From: Nereocystis luetkeana
Lineage: Eukaryota > Sar > Phaeophyceae > Laminariales > Laminariaceae
DNA length: 64,000 bases
Assembly (NCBI GenBank): GCA_031213475.1
Contig: JARUPZ010000013.1
Span: 6,428,739-6,492,738, forward strand
Direction of reading: 5' to 3'
In this document: positions 34,101 to 45,395 of the stretch, piece after piece
Position numbering within the stretch: position 1 is the first letter of the stretch
Layout: the number at the start of each line of letters is the position of its first letter
The notes under the pieces: generated by a model
Told to the model about the DNA's origin: nothing
The model's input: only the letters and a program-made list of their open reading frames with translations
Databases searched by the model: none
Made by a program: the position numbers and the translations under genes

Positions 34101-35300
34101 AAAGCGGTGTGAGAATGGCAGATTCTTTGGGTCTCATCGTAATATCTTGACTTTGTATAGGATATCGTAAACACGCCATATCTCTTGATGTAAATCGATT
34201 TAGGCGTTTTTAAGACTTTATGTACTTGGGGCATGCCTCAAAGAATGTTCACACCGAATACCAGCGCCATCGGTTGTCGGGCTTTCGTATAGATGTTTTC
34301 TCATTTTCTCGACGAATTCAAATCGGATTTGAAAAAAATCAAGGTCGGCAAATGCGCTGCCAGCCCAGTAAGACTTTAGCCAAATTTGGAGGCATAATAT
34401 TTCCAAGTGGTTGCGGAAGCGCAGGACGAATCTAAAAGCTGGCCTTGGCCAGTCCAGGTGGTACTAAAATGCCCTAAAAAGAAAGAAGGAAAAAAAGGGG
34501 GATTCGAACCACTGACCTGGGCGTGCATAAATCAGCGCTCTACCTGACACGAAATCGTACGAAACAAGGGTACGTCGTGAACCCCGGGGGGGGGTGATCG
34601 TGGTTCGTTCTTGGAAAAAACGCCTTCCATGCGAATGGATACCCAAAACAGGGTTGTGGTGGAATCGAACACAAAAACAAATGGCCGGGAGGGAAACGCC
34701 CCGTATACTACTAGGAACCTCCATCCCGGGGATCCTCCCCCACCCCGGGAGTCAAGCAACCCGTCCCCGGGGGGACACCTTTCGACGCTCCCCGCTGGCG
34801 GAGTTTGGCTGCGGGGTCCCTTTTTTCGGCGGGGACGGTCGAGAGAGCTGGTGTCTCATGGGGTACACGTAGGCAACGGTTTGAAGATCTCAAATAACAT
34901 CACCATCACCGCATAGTGGTATTAATAACGCTAGTGAGAATGATCGGAGGTGGGGTGGTGCACGAAAGCTCACGGGACGCGCCAGGGGTCTGGTGAGGTA
35001 TTTCATATGTTTGACGCTGGTGCCACTAGGTTCGCCTCGACATTGTTTTTCAAGTTTTCAACCGCCACCTCTTATTTTTAATCCTTTTTTCCTTTTGTGT
35101 TCCTTGCGATGATGCTGCATTCGCGCTGGTGTTTTTGCGGTACATACAGCTCGGAAGCAAGCATCAAGATTTCAGCGGCAGACATCGACGTGGTTATCCA
35201 GGAGTTGGAGGTCACGAGCGAAGAGGCCCGTGCTGCTTTGTTGAAGGGACACGGCGACGTGGTGCAAGCATTGCGTCATCTCTTGCAGCTACAGCAGTAG
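31130..35300 (+). CDS. HYPK: HYPK-like regulator of the NatA N-acetyltransferase, two exons
   Basis: HYPK binds the ribosome-associated NatA complex, tunes N-terminal acetylation and has chaperone-like activity. Exon 1 (31130-31275) starts at ATG in the frame MTEVEEHNAAL and contains LEKVTDFVEEKELDTEQ, which matches the conserved HYPK helix before its linker. The donor is GAG|GTGGG. Exon 2 (35150-35300) begins after CATACAG and encodes KISAADIDVVIQELEVTSEE, then ARAALLKGHGDVVQALRHLL, a UBA-like domain of the HYPK/NAC-alpha type, ending QLQQ stop. Phases agree (two bases plus one), giving 98 residues, close to the short HYPKs of protists and plants. NAC-alpha is less likely because no NAC domain precedes the UBA. 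A further 5' exon joined at the acceptor near 31104, or a small middle exon, cannot be excluded. Confidence 0.75.
32428..32912 (-). mobile_element. tRNA-derived SINE copy with internal insertion
   Basis: On the minus strand the 5' head (32828-32911) has a tRNA-like A box (GTGGTATAGTGGTTGCCC) and B box (GTTCGAATCC). The body (TCGAATT/GACCC, GAGAAG, GGGGG and CCGGAACTGAGTCA blocks) aligns with the copy at 47330-47622. About 190 bp near 32470-32690 is extra relative to that copy. The ends do not form a tRNA acceptor stem. Confidence 0.65.
34503..34555 (-). other. tRNA-like Pol III promoter boxes (decayed tRNA or SINE head)
   Basis: The minus strand has GGTAGAGCGC (A-box-like) and GGTTCGAATCC (perfect B box), followed closely by a T run that could act as a Pol III terminator. 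The anticodon and acceptor stems do not pair, so this is not a functional tRNA. Confidence 0.45.
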
Positions 35301-36235
35301 GGTTGCCGGCCTTCTGCGCATGCGCAGTACCGGAAACCCAGCACGGTCTGGCGGTGTTGACTTGAGCAAACTAGGGTAGGCCTTCTTGTTGTCACGGATG
35401 GTCGTTGTATAACAACCCTTGCAGGCGGTGTGGCAACCTTGACAACCTTGTTCCGTCCGGATAGCATTCCACTCGTATTACGAAATACCTGGGAAATGTC
35501 AATATTGCTCAAGAACCTATAGTATACCCTGGTATTCGGCAACGAAAGAGTGAACCATGGCATGCGGAAGTCAATCCACTAATCGGGATATATTATCCAG
35601 CTGACGGTGTTCACGGGCCCCTCCCATAGGTCTTCGAAGCCGTCTTGGTGCTAGAGCCCTAAACTCGATTTGATGTAGCCGTTTATTGCTGTCCGCCATT
35701 GCCAGCCTCCAACACCTTGCGCAGAAGAAGGATGCGGTGCGCGAGATTTGACGCCTCCACAGCATAGTCCACAACTGCGAGAGGGAGTGGCGGGAGCACA
35801 CGGTCAAGTCCTGTTACATCACAAGTAGGGAGAGTCACAAGCATCGCGAATCCCCAGCATCTCAGTTTCTGCATCTGCACGCTAGACATGAAAGCTTGTA
35901 TCTCCGATCGGTACGTGAGCACACACCGTGAACTGCGCTGCCGTGCGCAAGGGTCATGGGACGCAAACCTTGACTGCCTGTGGAGAAGACAACCGCCATT
36001 GAGCGCACAAGATAGCCTCTGCAAGAGCCAAATGTGGCAATCACACGTTAACGACTCCACAGCTGTATATGCCACTATAAACATACCTGGTAGGCCCCAA
36101 GTTTTTACACCGGCGGTGATCACGTAGGATTGCACAAAAAACTGGCTGACGAATTGCTTGGCTTTGACTGCTGTATATCGGCTGAAATGCTACTACTGAA
36201 GCATAGCGCTATGCATATATGAAGCAGCAATGCAA
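35301..36235. other. Intergenic, no supported gene
   Basis: The 3' flank of HYPK. Short ORFs only; one minus ORF (35683-36135) has no recognised domain. Confidence 0.5.
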
Positions 36236-36239
36236 AACT

Positions 36240-37310
36240 CGTCAGATTCCAGTGCCAGTGAGTACCAGTCATTTCAGCTTTTGGTAACTCTTGGTACTCG
36301 CGAGTACTCAGTCATTTCAGGTTATGGTACTCGTGGGACTCGCGTGTTCTCAGTCATTTCAGTTTTTTTACTCGCGTATACTCAAGTAATCCCAACCCGT
36401 GGGGCTCGCGAGTACTCAGTCATTTCAGCTTTTGGCACTCGTGATACTCGCGAGGACTCGAGCAAATTCAGTTTTGGGCACTCGTGGGACGCGCGAGTAT
36501 CCAAGTTATTCCAGCTGACAGCAAGCAGGGACTTGAGCCAGATGTCTTCCGTGTTTCTAACTGTAGGGGGGAGTATATGAAACAATACTGAAATAACACA
36601 CACACATTATTTGCCGGTTTCTGGCTGACTATAAATTCACAGCAGCTAAATGGTGCCAGGATATAAACACCTCTCCAAAGACCCAAGCACGAACGTATTG
36701 GGACACTTGGACTCGCGAGTACTTACTATATGAGTTTTGGGTCGTTTCAGCTTTCCGTACTCGTGCGAGCACTCACGTCATTTTACATTTCCGTACTGGT
36801 GCAAGTACTCTAAATGATTTCAGATTTTCGTATTCGTGCAAATACTCAGTCATTTCAGCTTGTGGTAGTCATGGAGTACTCATTCATCTCAGGTTTTGGC
36901 CCTCGTGGAACTCGCGGGTAATCAGTCATTTTAGCTTTTCGTAATCGTGGAACTCGCGAGGACTATTCATTGTAGCATATTTGGTACTCGCGAGTACTCG
37001 GTCATTTCAGCGTTTCGTACTCTTGGTAATCGCGAGTACTTTGTTATGTGAGCCTTTCGTACTCGTGGAACTCGGGAGTACTCGGGCAATTCAGTTTTTC
37101 GTACTCCGTGGGACTCGCGAGTACTCAGTCATTTCATTTGGTACTCGTGAGTACCCAGTCACTTCAGTTAATGATACTTGTGGTAATCGCAAGTACCCAG
37201 TCATCCCAGCTTTGGGTGCTCATGGGACTCCCGAGACTCAGTCACTTGAGCTTTTGATACTCGTGGTACTGAGTACTCCCAAATGACTGATACTCGCGAG
37301 TCAATGACTG
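36240..37310 (+). repeat. 42-bp minisatellite (CTCGCGAG / GTCATTTCAG units)
   Basis: Units contain ACTCGCGAGTACTCAGTCAT and TTCAGCTTTTGGTACTCGTG. GTCATTTCAG recurs at about 36268, 36310, 36352 and 36419, and onward with a basic 42-bp period and some 1.5-unit spacings. Because 42 is a multiple of three, long open frames run through it. Each unit holds a CTCGCGAG palindrome. Confidence 0.85.
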
Positions 37311-38129
37311 CGTGCGGGTGACTAGTACTGGTAATCTGATGACCTTTGCAACAATGCTGATCACAGCTGCCGTGTATGCTCCGTTGATGTCACACCCATG
37401 CGAAGCCTTGTACTCTACAGGCAGTACTGAAAATAAAGAACCCTTCCGTTGTGTCACTCACCGGATGCGAAGTTTTTTTTCGATTTGCGCAGAGGCGGTG
37501 GCACCAATGTGGCAAAAAGGTTAAGCGAGTCTCCCCGCAAGGGCGCATCCTGGCCCGGCTGCAAGAGAGACTCCTCGATCTCCACTGGCGCGACCACCCC
37601 TCCGCGTTGTCTTAGGCTCCCGCCGCGAACACCCGCTGGGGAATCAACGGGTTCAGTTCTATTTCTGGAAAATGTACTCCCCGACTCTCGAAGTTGTCCG
37701 TCCGAATCGCATTCGGCTGCGCTGTTAAAGCGAAATCAACGGGCACGGCGAAATACAAGCATTTATTAAATAGCGCAAGGACACAGGTCGCGAGCAAGCC
37801 GTCACAAGACTGGGTATCGCAAAATGAACGTGAGATTACAAGTACACAGGCGTAGGGGGCGGATACTCTCTGGTACCTGGTAGACTTTATACCAGTGTAG
37901 TCTAACGACTGTCCCCGGGTTTTCCCACTTTTTCATTATTCCTATACAGTACTAGCGTACAACAAAATAGCCCTATCTATCCGCCACTCTGCAATCAGTA
38001 ACCCTATAGTCTAGACGACAGTACGGGCCCGCTCAAAAGAAAGTAACTCGAAAGAAAGCCAGCCTGATTTTTGTACCAAATCAAGAAAACTCTCAACCAA
38101 GCCATGCCCAAGCTTCAAGAAAGTTGCAC

Positions 38130-40125
38130 ACGTCGGATAACGTAACACTCGGATAACACTTATCTAGGTTATCGGGTCTAACGCACGGACGCGGCCACGT
38201 ACTGGTACTACGATTGTGTTAGCACTGGAGGAGCAATGACGGTAACGCGGTAACAAATTATTATCAGGAACCTACGAACGTGCACACGCCTCAACGTCAT
38301 GTTTCTGCTCAATCTCGTCTAGCGCTATTACAATAACATTATTGGAAGTAACACTGTAGTGGCCAGCAACCGACACGTTATTCGGACCCCGCGTCTGATT
38401 GCCTTAGGGTCGGATACCGTGGCCTTTCACTTATGTTAGCATGCTCGCCCAAATGCGGGCGTTTCTCTCAACATTATGTTACCGTGTTACTGTCAGGAAA
38501 GATGTGATTCTAACATTTCGTTACTAACTGTGCTACCATAATAATCAATCCGGGCCTGAAATTATGTTGCTGAGTTACCATTGGGGTCGGTGTCGTTCCA
38601 ACGTGATGTTGCGACGTTGCCCTTTGGGTCTTCTCGAGATATACTGTAGCACACGTGTAACGTGTGTTAGTGGTAAAGAGGCGTCGCGGAGTAACGTAAT
38701 GTACCCGTGTTATCCAATTTCGCCGAGATCCCAGTAGGGAACACCTTCAAAAATATCCCCGAGAGGGGAGGATACCATGACATCCCCGGTGAAAACACGC
38801 ATCCGTATGTTTTGAAACCAAAAACAGGGGATACGAAGAAGGGATCCCCGCACAAAAACGCCGACAAAGGCGTTCTACGATAGAGGTATTACATTGGGGG
38901 AAACAAGTTTCTGAGCCACCACGGCGTCCTTACCGGGCGGCAGTTGAAGGATTACTATGTAAATTGTGCTCTACATTGTTGGGCAAAATGCGTATGTACA
39001 CGTACGAGATGCGTGTAGCATCAGTCGTATTCATATGTTTGTCCCCGTTGAATTCCGCATTATACCTTGGGGTGGCATAGGACCCCAAAAAAAAAGAGGG
39101 TGAACCTCTATCGTAAAAGTCAAAAAAAGGTAGGAAACCCCGCTAAGATGAATAGTACGATATTCATCTATAACGCCAGTACGTTATCCATCGATCACGT
39201 GTTACAACGGAATCATACTCGCACGTGCGAGCTAACATAGCAGTAACATATTATTCATGTTACATTGGGGATGAACAATATGTGCTAGCTTGTGTTACTA
39301 CATAAACTGCATACGAGCTATTACGGGGGACCATAGTTAACAGGACCTATGGTATACATAAAAACCTATATGTTTAACCATTTTTACTAACAATATTTGG
39401 TCCTGTTAACTATGGCCCCCCGTAATAATACATTAACATAGTGCTAGTGTTTTATCGATCATGTACGTTATCCGTTTGACGTATGATATGGTAGCAAGAC
39501 TTCCGTTAACACCCTAACATAAGGTCGCTCGATACGGGCTGCTGCCCGCGATACGGTAACATAATGTTTACGTTACATTGGCCATGTACGTCTACCCTCC
39601 AACGGGTGTTACAATAATCACTACTGTAGGAATTTCGCCAACACATCAACCTTGTGTTGTGTCAGCGTCCAAAAGGGTACCTGTTGTCGGTCTGACGGGT
39701 GTTATGGTAGCGAGCAAGAATTCCGCTAGCACCCTAAGATAACGTCCCTCGCCACGGGCTTCTGGCGCTGACACGGTAACATGATGCTAACGTCGTATTG
39801 ACTGTACGTTATCCCTCTAGCGTGTGATAGGATGGCCACTACAGTAGGAATTCCGCTGACACAAGAGCACAGAGCCATTTAAGCATTTAATTGGCCATGT
39901 ACGTTATCCGTCTAAAGTCTGTTACGGTTCGTAGCAAATGATAATTCTGCTGACATAAGAACGTAACGTTACTCGCTACGGGCTGATGTCGCTACCACGG
40001 TAACATTATGTTAACGTTTAATCGACCATGTACACTATCCCTGCGTTACGATAGCCACTAGGAATTCCGCTAACACAATAACATCGTGCTCGCTATGGGC
40101 TGCCTACTACTACCCTGACAACGTA
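38130..40125 (+). repeat. Degenerate satellite-like array, ~120-bp units
   Basis: Recurring blocks in constant order are CATGTACGTTATCC, TGTTACGGTAGC, GGAATTCCGCTAACAC, CCTCGC(T/C)ACGGGCT and GGTAACATAATGTTAACGT. Unit starts near 39461, 39579, 39798, 39891 and 40021 give spacings of about 93-219 bp. The left part is more decayed. A TA-flanked MITE has inserted at 39319. Confidence 0.65.
39319..39427. mobile_element. 109-bp TA-flanked hairpin MITE (Tc1/mariner or Stowaway-like)
   Basis: TA, then TTACGGGGGACCATAGTTAA, a short centre with CCTATGGTATACATAAAAAC, then the complementary arm ending CCCCCGTAA and TA. The arms are about 28 bp. A nearly identical copy of the same length lies at 62902-63010. 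Confidence 0.85.
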
Positions 40126-40154
40126 ACATATACAAGGCGCTTCGCTCAGGAAGG

Positions 40155-40918
40155 AAAAAAGTACATCAAATTATTATGCGAAGCGAACAGAGGTCCACGA
40201 TTGAGTTTAGTGTTTTCAAGGATCGTAATTGCAAACCGGCGACTTGATAATGCCAAGAGTCCCGCCGCCATGCTTCAGGAAGAAACAGCTCCGACGTCAG
40301 CTTCGATGCCACATATACGCTTCGGGTAGCGGATGTCGTACGTACGTACATACACCCCAGGTAGGGTACTACTGTCTGTACTTATTTTCTTATTTCGATA
40401 TGCTCTATGTCTGTACTGTATGTACGAAGAAAGCGAAAGCACAGCACGGCACAGAAGCAAAAACAATGAAAATGAAACCGAACACTCGGAAAGGAAAAAA
40501 AATCCCCGTCCCCTCTCGTGTAATATTTTTCTGCCTGATTGGAACATCAAATTATGCGAAGTGACAGAGGTCCACGATTGAGTTTAGGTCGCAATTGCAA
40601 ACCGGCGACTTGATAATGCCAAGAGTCCCGCCGCCATGCTTCAGGAACAAACAGCTCCGACGCCAGCTCGAATGCCACATATGCGCTTCGCGTCGCGGAT
40701 GTCGTACGTACGTACATAACCCAGGTAGGATACTGCTGTCTGTACTTATTTTCTTCTTTCGATATACTCTTATGTCTGTACTCGTATGTAGGAAGAAGGC
40801 GAAAGCACAGCACGGCACAGCAGCAAAAAAAATGAAAATGAAACCGAAAACTCGGAAAGGAAAAAAAAATCCCCGTCCCCTCTCGTGTAATAATTTTCTG
40901 CCTGATTGGAACACCTTG
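40155..40918 (+). repeat. Tandem duplication A, two ~380-bp units
   Basis: Unit 1 (about 40160-40540) and unit 2 (about 40541-40918) both run from AGAGGTCCACGATTGAG through GCCGCCATGCTTCAGGAA, GGATGTCGTACGTACGTAC and CGGCACAG to CTGCCTGATTGGAACA. Differences are scattered substitutions and small indels. Confidence 0.85.
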
Positions 40919-42128
40919 CACCCGGTCAAAAAGAAGAAAAGAAAAAAACGCACAGGCTTCTCTCTCAGCCTCGTACGCCGTCTGCCCCTCTCGCGACCAC
41001 CTCGCTACCGATTCGGTCCGGGTAAAGCTTTTATCACTCTCTGCCACAATCAGCCCCGTCGTCCGCCTCGCGTGAAGCCCGGTGCTCACCGTGGCCGTCG
41101 TTCGCCAGCTCGATAACGTTGGTGTTCAAACTGCACACCTCCTTCTTTCAACTTCAGCGTGGTCGCAAAAATAAGCACCGCTTGAATAGTATCTTGCTAT
41201 CCTGAACGACCTCTATAAACTCGTACATACTCTATCAACAATCAAAAATCGAAGCCAGACAAAGCCCGTTCATGCATCCCTCGTGTCTCGAGGCACACGC
41301 GACGCCTAGGCACGAAAGCGGCGACCGCGCTCCTTGCAACCTCCCCTCTACCCGCCAGCACCCGCTGACACCCGCGACGGCGCCGGGCTCTCCCGCCGTG
41401 CCGTACTCGGAGTACACGCACGCACACGAAACGAAAGACGAAAAAAGGAAGAAAGGACGTGCCAAGAGAAATGGAGAAAACCAAGAACTGCTGGAAAGGT
41501 CCGGCAAGTAGTAATAACGAAAAGCTGCCTGATTGGAGCACCTTGCACCCGGTCGAAAAAAAAGGAAAGAAAAAAAACGCACAGAAGAGCTTCTCTCTCA
41601 GCCTCGTACGCCGCCCGCCCCTCTCGCGACCACCTCGCTACCGATTCGGTCCGGGTAAAGCTTATATCACTCTCTGCCACAATCAGCCCCGTCGCCCGCC
41701 CCGCGTGAAGCCCGGTGCTCACCGTGGCCTTCGTTCGCCAGCTCGATAACGTTGGTGTTCAAACTGCACACCTCCTTCTTTCAACTTCAGCGTGGTCGCA
41801 AAAATAAGCACCGCTTGTATATTATCTTGCCCTGCCGAACGAACTTTATAAACTCGTACATACTCTATCAACAATCATAAATCGAAGCCAGACAAAGCCC
41901 GTTCATGCATCCCTCGTGTCTCGAGGCACACGCGACGCCTAGGCACGAAAGCGGCGACCGCGCTCCTTGCAACCCCCCCTCTACCCGCCAGCACCCGCTG
42001 ACACCCGCGACGGTGCCGGGTCCTCCCGCGATGCCGTGCTCGGAGAACACGCACGCACACGAAACGAAAGAAGAAAAAAGGAAGAAATGGCCGAGAAAAC
42101 AAAGAACTGCTGGAAAGGTCCGGCAAGT
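40905..42128 (+). repeat. Tandem duplication B, two ~610-bp units
   Basis: Unit 1 (about 40905-41524) and unit 2 (about 41525-42128) both begin CTGCCTGATTGG, contain CTCGCTACCGATTCGGTCCG, AAGCCCGGTGCTCACCGTGG and CATGCATCCCTCGTGTCTCG, and end GCTGGAAAGGTCCGGCAAGT. Unit 1 overlaps the end of duplication A. Parallel ORFs in the two copies reflect the duplication and show no recognised domain. Confidence 0.85.
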
Positions 42129-42550
42129 CATGAAAGGAGGCGGTTTGGAAGTGGGAGCTCTGAGAGGCCAGGGATGCACCAACCGAGCACGCTCAGGGGT
42201 TGTGATCTAAGTATGTAGTTCTATACTAAGGTCAACACGAGAACAAAGGTAGGAAACATAAGGTTACGCGATCGCCGCCAATATCATAACACACTATTAA
42301 TAACACTGTGTTATCACAAAATCCAGAACGTAGTTAACGCAGTAACGTACTGCTGTTACGTCTTTTTCGCTGACGCCTAACATCAACATAAAACGTGAAG
42401 TTATACTTTTTCTGAGGTGTGGAAAATTGACCCTTCCTGTCGCTGACCTGGGCATTGTGCATCTATTGATAGGGAAAACGTCTTCCCGGGGACCAAAATA
42501 AGAAAGCGTGACATAGGGAAGTGAAATTTCGCGCGCACCCAAAAAAACAA

Positions 42551-43515
42551 GGGTTTTTGCCAAAATAGGTATACCTGGCCACTTTTCGGCCAAAATCAGT
42601 TACAGTCTAAAACCAAGTATAAAACACACGCCAGGAACCTTGCTATTGGCCAAGCTGGCATTGAAACTGATTTTGGCTCGAAAATGCCAAGTTACACCTG
42701 TTTTTTTCTACTCTGTCTAGCTTTCAACTGATTTTGGCCAACTTTGAACCAATCAGAGAGGCCAAACGTTCACTGTTTTTTCTCTGCGTAAATGCGTCTG
42801 TCCTTCCTCGGTTAAAGTTCTTCAGTATTAACGGATACACTCTGTACTCGTACGTCGTACGTATGCCGACGGGTAGAAAGAACGGTTAATGTAAAGGACG
42901 CACACGTAAAAGTACGTATTTACACATGCATGCATGCGTACGCTGGTTTCACTTTTTTCTTCTGTGGGGTGTGCGTTTCAGTTATTTAATACCAGGTAGT
43001 TGTTGTGATGTGGAATCGGCACGGACACTGGTTGTGCTGGATGTCGACGGGTAGAAAGAACGGTTTAATGTGAAGAACACACACACACTCTGTGTGTTGT
43101 TTTCCATGGCCACAGCAGTCGATACAGCACCATGGTCTTTGTCTGCACCACCCCGCGTCGAGGTGGTCTCAGGTTTGGTAGGACAAGATAATTTCGTGCC
43201 AAGCAGGCGGTTCCGCGACGATGGTCTAGAAGATTTTTAAAGCTGTCAACGGGGGGGGGGCGCCAGATACTCTTCTTGGCGCCCCCGCCGTGGCGAAACG
43301 AACGAAGCCTATTATTAGTGTACCAGTACACCCTAAACCAAGCAAAACATTGCAGCTTTTGGAGGCCATGTGGCACGCTTTATGCTTTACGCATTCCTTT
43401 TTACCGGACTTTTTCATGGACAGAACACCGCTCGAGGCAGGCGTTTTTACTTGGTTTTAGTATTAACTGATTTTGGCACAAACGGATCAGGTATACCTGA
43501 TTTTGGCATTTGCCC
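42551..43515. mobile_element. ~965-bp terminal-inverted-repeat element, copy 1
   Basis: The left arm (GGGTTTTTGCCAAAAT, GGTATACC, CCAAAATCAGTTACAG, TAAAACCAAG) is matched by the complement of the right arm (TTGGTTTTAG, AACTGATTTTGGC, GGTATACC, ATTTTGGCATTTGCCC), an imperfect inverted repeat of about 65 bp. The interior repeats GACGGGTAGAAAGAACGG twice. There is no conserved ORF. Copy 2 is at 60625-61599. Confidence 0.8.
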
Positions 43516-44600
43516 AAAAAGAAACTCAGCCTCTGCTCGATTTCAGGTTTCTTGTGAGAGGGGCGGTACTGTAGCCCAATCCCAATCCTGCAATGTAGAA
43601 TGCCATGTGTACTGCTGCCCTTTAAGCTGGCTCTAGGTCTATCGGTCAGCAGTGTAGGACACAGCAGTCAGTAACTGTTAGAATATTTCGAACGAATACT
43701 GATTACACGATGCTTGCATGAACGATTTGCTGTACTCGACTCGACGAACATATTGATCCGGGGATGATCGGTACGAAGCAAAAAAATGCAGGTCACACAT
43801 TATGCGGCAGGTAGGTGCACAGTGTGAAGTGATGGCCGAGGTAAGGGTAAGGGTAGCGGACGCAGGTGTATCTGGCAGCTGGGAAGCAGAGCTTCGCTCC
43901 TTTTGGTTAAGATCTTCTTTATTGATGGCGAGAGCTAAGGAGGTGATCTGGTCGAGAAGTGAGAGGTAGGGGGCTCGACGCTCAGATATACTCGTCCCAC
44001 CCCACGCCACAAGCTCTCCTAAATTTCTCTCATCTGATGTACTCCTATAGAACTTTCCTATGGCTACCGATCATACTTTGCTAGTTTACGAACTTCTCAT
44101 TTTATGGTCCTATATCAGTTAGGGGGCATTACTCTCGTCTAACGAGCTATCCGCCATAGAGGGCATTCCTAAAAGAACGTTACTCTCGACTAACGGAATA
44201 TCCACCGGGTTAATCCATTCTATGGATTATTCCCGTAGCCCTGAGACCACGAAACTGCAGACTATATGATCTATAGCTATAGCCCATGCGTACTTCACTC
44301 ATATCACATTAGCCCACCCTGAATAGTCATATATGCAGACCACATAATGGTCGAAGGATGATGACAAAGTTTATCCTGATAGACTAGGAAAAGGTGGTCG
44401 AAGATGCGACTATTCGAAACACACGAAATGAGGCTAAAGATTCCACCAGATCTCACACCTCGTAATAACACCCAAACACTACGAAGGGGGGGTGTTCACT
44501 GAGAACAACCACTAGAAGGGAGACCAAAGGAGAGAAAGACAGAACTCAAAAGCATAGGCGAAATAAGAAAACAGCCAACGCGAAAACAAAGAAAGACGAG
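43516..44600. other. Region without a supported gene
   Basis: Mostly AT-rich non-coding DNA. One minus ORF (43678-44010) contains a short helical segment (SLLDQITSLALAINKEDL) but no recognised domain. Confidence 0.4.
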
Positions 44601-44632
44601 GCACGGAGCGGGTCTTAAAGCCGAGCGACGCC

Positions 44633-44835
44633 ATGGTCCTCGAGATTGTACGCGGCGTCACGGGTAGCCAAAACTCGTCCCTTATGCCCACGCTTTATCC
44701 GGGGCGCCTCATGACCACCCCGCAGCTCTTCTCGGTTGCGGATATGTGGGCAGCATTCGAAGTGTTGGCGACCAACAAGGCGCCGGCGATACGGGCAACG
44801 CTTCCACGCGACTTTCTCCAGCGGGTATTTCATTC
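44633..44835 (+). CDS. Possible short first exon, unrecognised
   Basis: An ATG in a good context (GACGCCATGG) opens a frame starting MVLEIVRGVTGSQNSS with a helical part (FSVADMWAAFEVLATNKAPA), and a possible donor GCGG|GTATTT follows near 44822. The composition is more coding-like than the flanks. No downstream exon was found, and the frame soon becomes low-complexity. Confidence 0.25.
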
Positions 44836-45395
44836 ATATCACCATAGGCCAATGCAAAGGACAACAACAACGAACACTACAGTAGTACTGAGCGTACAGC
44901 GCGGATCTGCCACATGCGCAAAGTACACTGCCAGCTGCTGCTGTTGGCGCAATGTGCTGAGCAAAACTGGAGCAGTGGCCATATTGGATCACACACAGCA
45001 ATATGCAGAAGAAGCACCTAGGAGAGAGGTGGTTGATGGTGTGGTGGTGGCGCGGTCAAGTGATCGATCGCAGTCTCCAATAAATCAACTAGCCGCGGAC
45101 CGATCATCCATACGCGCAAGGTGTGCCCACTGCTGCTGCTGCTGGGCGACGTGGTTGTTGTTCTGCAAGCAGCTGGAGATAAGCATGCTCTGTGCACTGC
45201 TGCTATTGTTGCCTGGGGCGTGAGCCGTGCTCCGTGCAACAAACATGAAAAAAAAAGAACAGGTACGTTAGCCTGGGTACGTACGTATGACACAAAAATA
45301 AGGCAGCTGGTGCAAATATGGACCGCAGGCTCCGATAAGCACAACCAGCCACAGCGATACAGCGCAAATGGGGATGTCGCGCACGCACGGCGTAA

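Larger units (their letters stand above)
31276..35149 (+). other. 3.9-kb HYPK intron with SINE and other repeats
   Basis: It separates the helical N-terminal region from the UBA-like domain. It contains a tRNA-headed SINE on the opposite strand (32428-32912), a second tRNA-like Pol III box pair (34503-34555), and several TACCWGGTA motifs. No other coding exon is recognised. Confidence 0.65.

Noticed and set aside
34503..34555. Functional tRNA gene
   Set aside because: A perfect B box is present, but the acceptor and anticodon stems do not pair.
36230..36580. 116-codon ORF with 14-residue repeats
   Set aside because: Produced by the 42-bp minisatellite; its period keeps the frame open.
36240..40125. 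CRISPR-like array
   Set aside because: Repeats are degenerate tandem units without unique spacers, in a eukaryotic setting.
40547..41749. Pairs of similar Arg/Pro-rich ORFs on both strands
   Set aside because: The similarity comes from the tandem duplication; both strands are open and no domain is recognised.
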